NCBI GenBank assembly: GCA_964618955.1
Contig: CAZUBO010000012.1
Coordinates: 1 to 18,986 of the forward strand
DNA from: JAKLIH01 sp964618955
GTDB lineage: Bacteria > Patescibacteriota > Minisyncoccia > UBA6257 > JAKLIH01
DNA length: 18,986 nucleotides
Direction of reading: 5' to 3'
Shown in pieces: positions 17,410-18,986 of the stretch. A program made the position numbers and the translations under genes. The notes beneath the pieces were generated by a model. That model searched no databases and was not told the DNA's origin. It worked only from the letters and a program-made list of their open reading frames with translations. How positions within the stretch are numbered: the first letter of the stretch is position 1; each line of letters begins with the position of its first letter.

Positions 17410-18126
17410 ATGTTTTTCAACTTCAAATCAATATTATCAACTTTATTCCCTTCTAAATGTCTTTCTTGCTTTTCATATACTCAAAATCAAGAATTACTCT
17501 GTAACGATTGTCTTAATAAACTAGTAATTCATAATGATTTTGTTTGTATTAAATGCTACAAACCAATCAATGTTTTTAACAATAACTCTTGTCATGAAGT
17601 TGAGGATTTTAAAATCAATTCTCTTCTCTTTTGCTTGGATTATCAAAACAAAATTGTCAAAGAAATAATCCATCAATTTAAATACCAACGCCTTCTAGCG
17701 CTTCAAACAACTTTTAAATTAATTCTTAAACAAAGTTTAAAACCTTACAAAAACTTCTTCAAAAAACATGATTACATTCTAATTCCTGTTCCTCTAAGTA
17801 TTCAACGAAAAAGAACCCGAGGCTTTAATCAAGCTGATGTCATTGCTAAATTAATTTCAAAAATTCTTAACATTCCCTACTATCCTAATGTTCTCATAAG
17901 ATTTAAAAACAACTCTCCCCAAGCTAATATCGAAAATCAAATTCAAAGATCTCAAAATGTTAAGAATATCTTTAAATTAAATTCAAAGAAATTAAAATTC
18001 TTAAAAAACAAAAACATCATCCTAGTAGACGATGTTTTTACCACTGGTTCAACTTTAAATGAATGTGCCAAAATTCTAAAACAAAACAAAGTTAAAAATA
18101 TTTTGGTTATTTGTTTGGCACATTAA
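17410..18126 (+). CDS. comFC: ComF family protein (phosphoribosyltransferase-like)
   Basis: 238 aa, no Trp. ComFC/GntX proteins are needed for natural transformation in several bacteria, acting on incoming single-stranded DNA. The N-terminal zinc-binding region has Cys pairs C17/C20, C31/C34 and C46/C49. The middle has the FKYQ and PVPLSIQRKRTRGFNQA motifs (about 90-142), the classic R-x-R-G-F-N-Q-(A/S) signature. The PRPP loop IILVDDVFTTGSTL (203-216) is intact. It is divergent from pilM, so pilus and DNA-uptake functions share one control region. Its stop codon directly abuts the stop of the convergent pilin-LamG gene. Confidence 0.93.
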   Translation: MFFNFKSILSTLFPSKCLSCFSYTQNQELLCNDCLNKLVIHNDFVCIKCYKPINVFNNNSCHEVEDFKINSLLFCLDYQNKIVKEIIHQFKYQRLLALQTTFKLILKQSLKPYKNFFKKHDYILIPVPLSIQRKRTRGFNQADVIAKLISKILNIPYYPNVLIRFKNNSPQANIENQIQRSQNVKNIFKLNSKKLKFLKNKNIILVDDVFTTGSTLNECAKILKQNKVKNILVICLAH

Positions 18127-18986
18127 TTACAATCCAAATTCTCCTTTCGTAGAAGTATAATGCTGAGCAATCTCTTCGACACTCAACCCTCTATTATATA
18201 TTCTTACCTCATCAAGAGAGCCATCGGTAAGCTTAAATGCACTTGAATTTCAAGCGCCAATATATTTAGCATTATTAATAGAAGGAAATACAGGGATACC
18301 AGTAAGATTTTGAATTGCTCCAAATTGTATTCCATTTTGATAAGCTTTTATAGTTTTGTTAATATAATCACACGTTGTTACTATATGGATTCATTGATTA
18401 TCCATATTTTGAAAAATATTAGTAAAAGTAATTCCGGCTTGTGTTGTTCCATTGGCATAATAATAAGAAAGACTGTTAGTATCTTGGGATCTTAATATAT
18501 ATATAAAACCACTTGTGGTGCTTCAATTATTATTGCCAACTATAGTTTGATGGGTAACACCAACGCCAGATATTTTACTTTTCGTTCACGCTTCTATTGT
18601 AAGAACACCTGTATTAGGTATAGCAAAAGAAGAAGTTGAGATATAGTCTGTTCCTGACGCATCGTAGTACATAGCTTTGTTAGTTCCAATAGTTGTAACT
18701 CTGTCTGGTCCATTAAGTGTTCCAGTAAGTCCATTACCAGAGTAGTCAAGAGCAGAGCCTGTTGCTTCATCAAATTTTCAAAAGGCAATAAGATTCTTAT
18801 CACGTTGTAGTGGTGTATTAAAGGTTCTGTTAGGACTACCAATCTCAAAGGTTGAAGTAAGACTTCCTTCATCATTAATGGAGTTCTTATTGGGATTTGA
18901 AAGGATAGCAGTTAATTCATAGGATCCTCCAGAATAGTAGGTATAGAAGAAAGAATTGTTATTGACTGGATCAATAGGAAGACTTG
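18127..18986 (-). CDS. Type IV pilin with LamG-like domain (copy 2), partial: N-terminus outside window
   Basis: The last 285 residues are visible. Five UGA codons are read as Trp (18778, 18586, 18523, 18391, 18250). The order is the pilin-body end, then AFWKFDEATGSALDYSGNGLTGT opening a LamG domain, then DGSLDEVRIYNRGLSVEEI and the C-terminal KGEFGL shared with copy 1. IEAW and DNQW here use UGA where copy 1 uses UGG, direct internal proof that UGA and UGG are synonymous. The core of the lectin domain differs strongly from copy 1, while both edges are nearly identical in DNA. The prepilin signal is presumed by analogy and lies beyond the right edge. No terminator separates it from comFC; the two stop codons are adjacent. 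Confidence 0.88.
18737..18986 (-). repeat. Near-identical paralogous segment, copy 2
   Basis: Matches 6961-7210 with 12 mismatches in 250 bases by hand count. The match runs to the window edge and so probably continues beyond it. The C-terminal ends (18127-18230 against 6360-6463) are also highly similar. Confidence 0.9.

Noticed and set aside
1..18986. tRNA genes, rRNA or CRISPR arrays
   Set aside because: No cloverleaf-like segment, rRNA signature or regularly spaced repeat was seen on reading both strands of the intergenic regions.

Overview
This is an AT-rich window from a walled bacterium that reads UGA as tryptophan (translation table 4). With the standard code most genes look broken. 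With UGA = Trp they become full-length members of known families, and the recoded residues fall on universally conserved Trp positions: MSGHSKW at the start of YebC, DAW and GIWVGN after the KTG box of the penicillin-binding protein, KPWENIP in the prepilin peptidase, and LDWQ in PilM. By hand I count 41 in-frame UGA codons against about 5 UGG. Every gene with a visible end stops at UAA or, once, UAG. The gene set (bifunctional PBP, PilM-N-O-B-T-C pilus with no PilQ secretin, small proteins, no Shine-Dalgarno sequences) suggests a Candidate Phyla Radiation / Patescibacteria type cell with a single membrane. It does not fit Mollicutes, which lack a wall and type IV pili. The lineage is inference.

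Layout: (1) 1-23, the first codons of yebC (minus), then a divergent intergenic region with a long hairpin. (2) 313-3360, a plus-strand block: a secreted peptidoglycan-binding/PKD protein, fpg (mutM) and holA, closed by a terminator shared with rpsT (minus). (3) 3690-3816, divergent promoters, one driving rpsT and the other a very short hairpin RNA. (4) 3820-9044, a minus-strand operon read pilD, a small pilin, a pilin with a LamG lectin-like head, then a PBP1A-type enzyme. (5) 9060-10102, a two-gene AbiEii-type nucleotidyltransferase cassette bounded by 44-bp direct repeats, each carrying a promoter. (6) 10146-17332, the main type IV pilus cluster on the minus strand, read pilM, pilN, pilO, a small membrane protein, pilB, pilT, pilC, pilA. 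(7) comFC on plus, ending exactly against the stop codon of a second, partial pilin-LamG gene that runs off the right edge.

Together regions 4 to 7 look like a complete machine: platform (PilM/N/O/C), extension and retraction motors (PilB/PilT), peptidase (PilD), a major-type pilin and lectin-headed pilins. ComFC would fit a role in DNA uptake. The two lectin-headed pilins share nearly identical DNA at both ends of the head but differ in its core, as expected for adhesins under diversifying selection. A toxin-like cassette appears to have been inserted between the two pilus operons, duplicating the pilD promoter.
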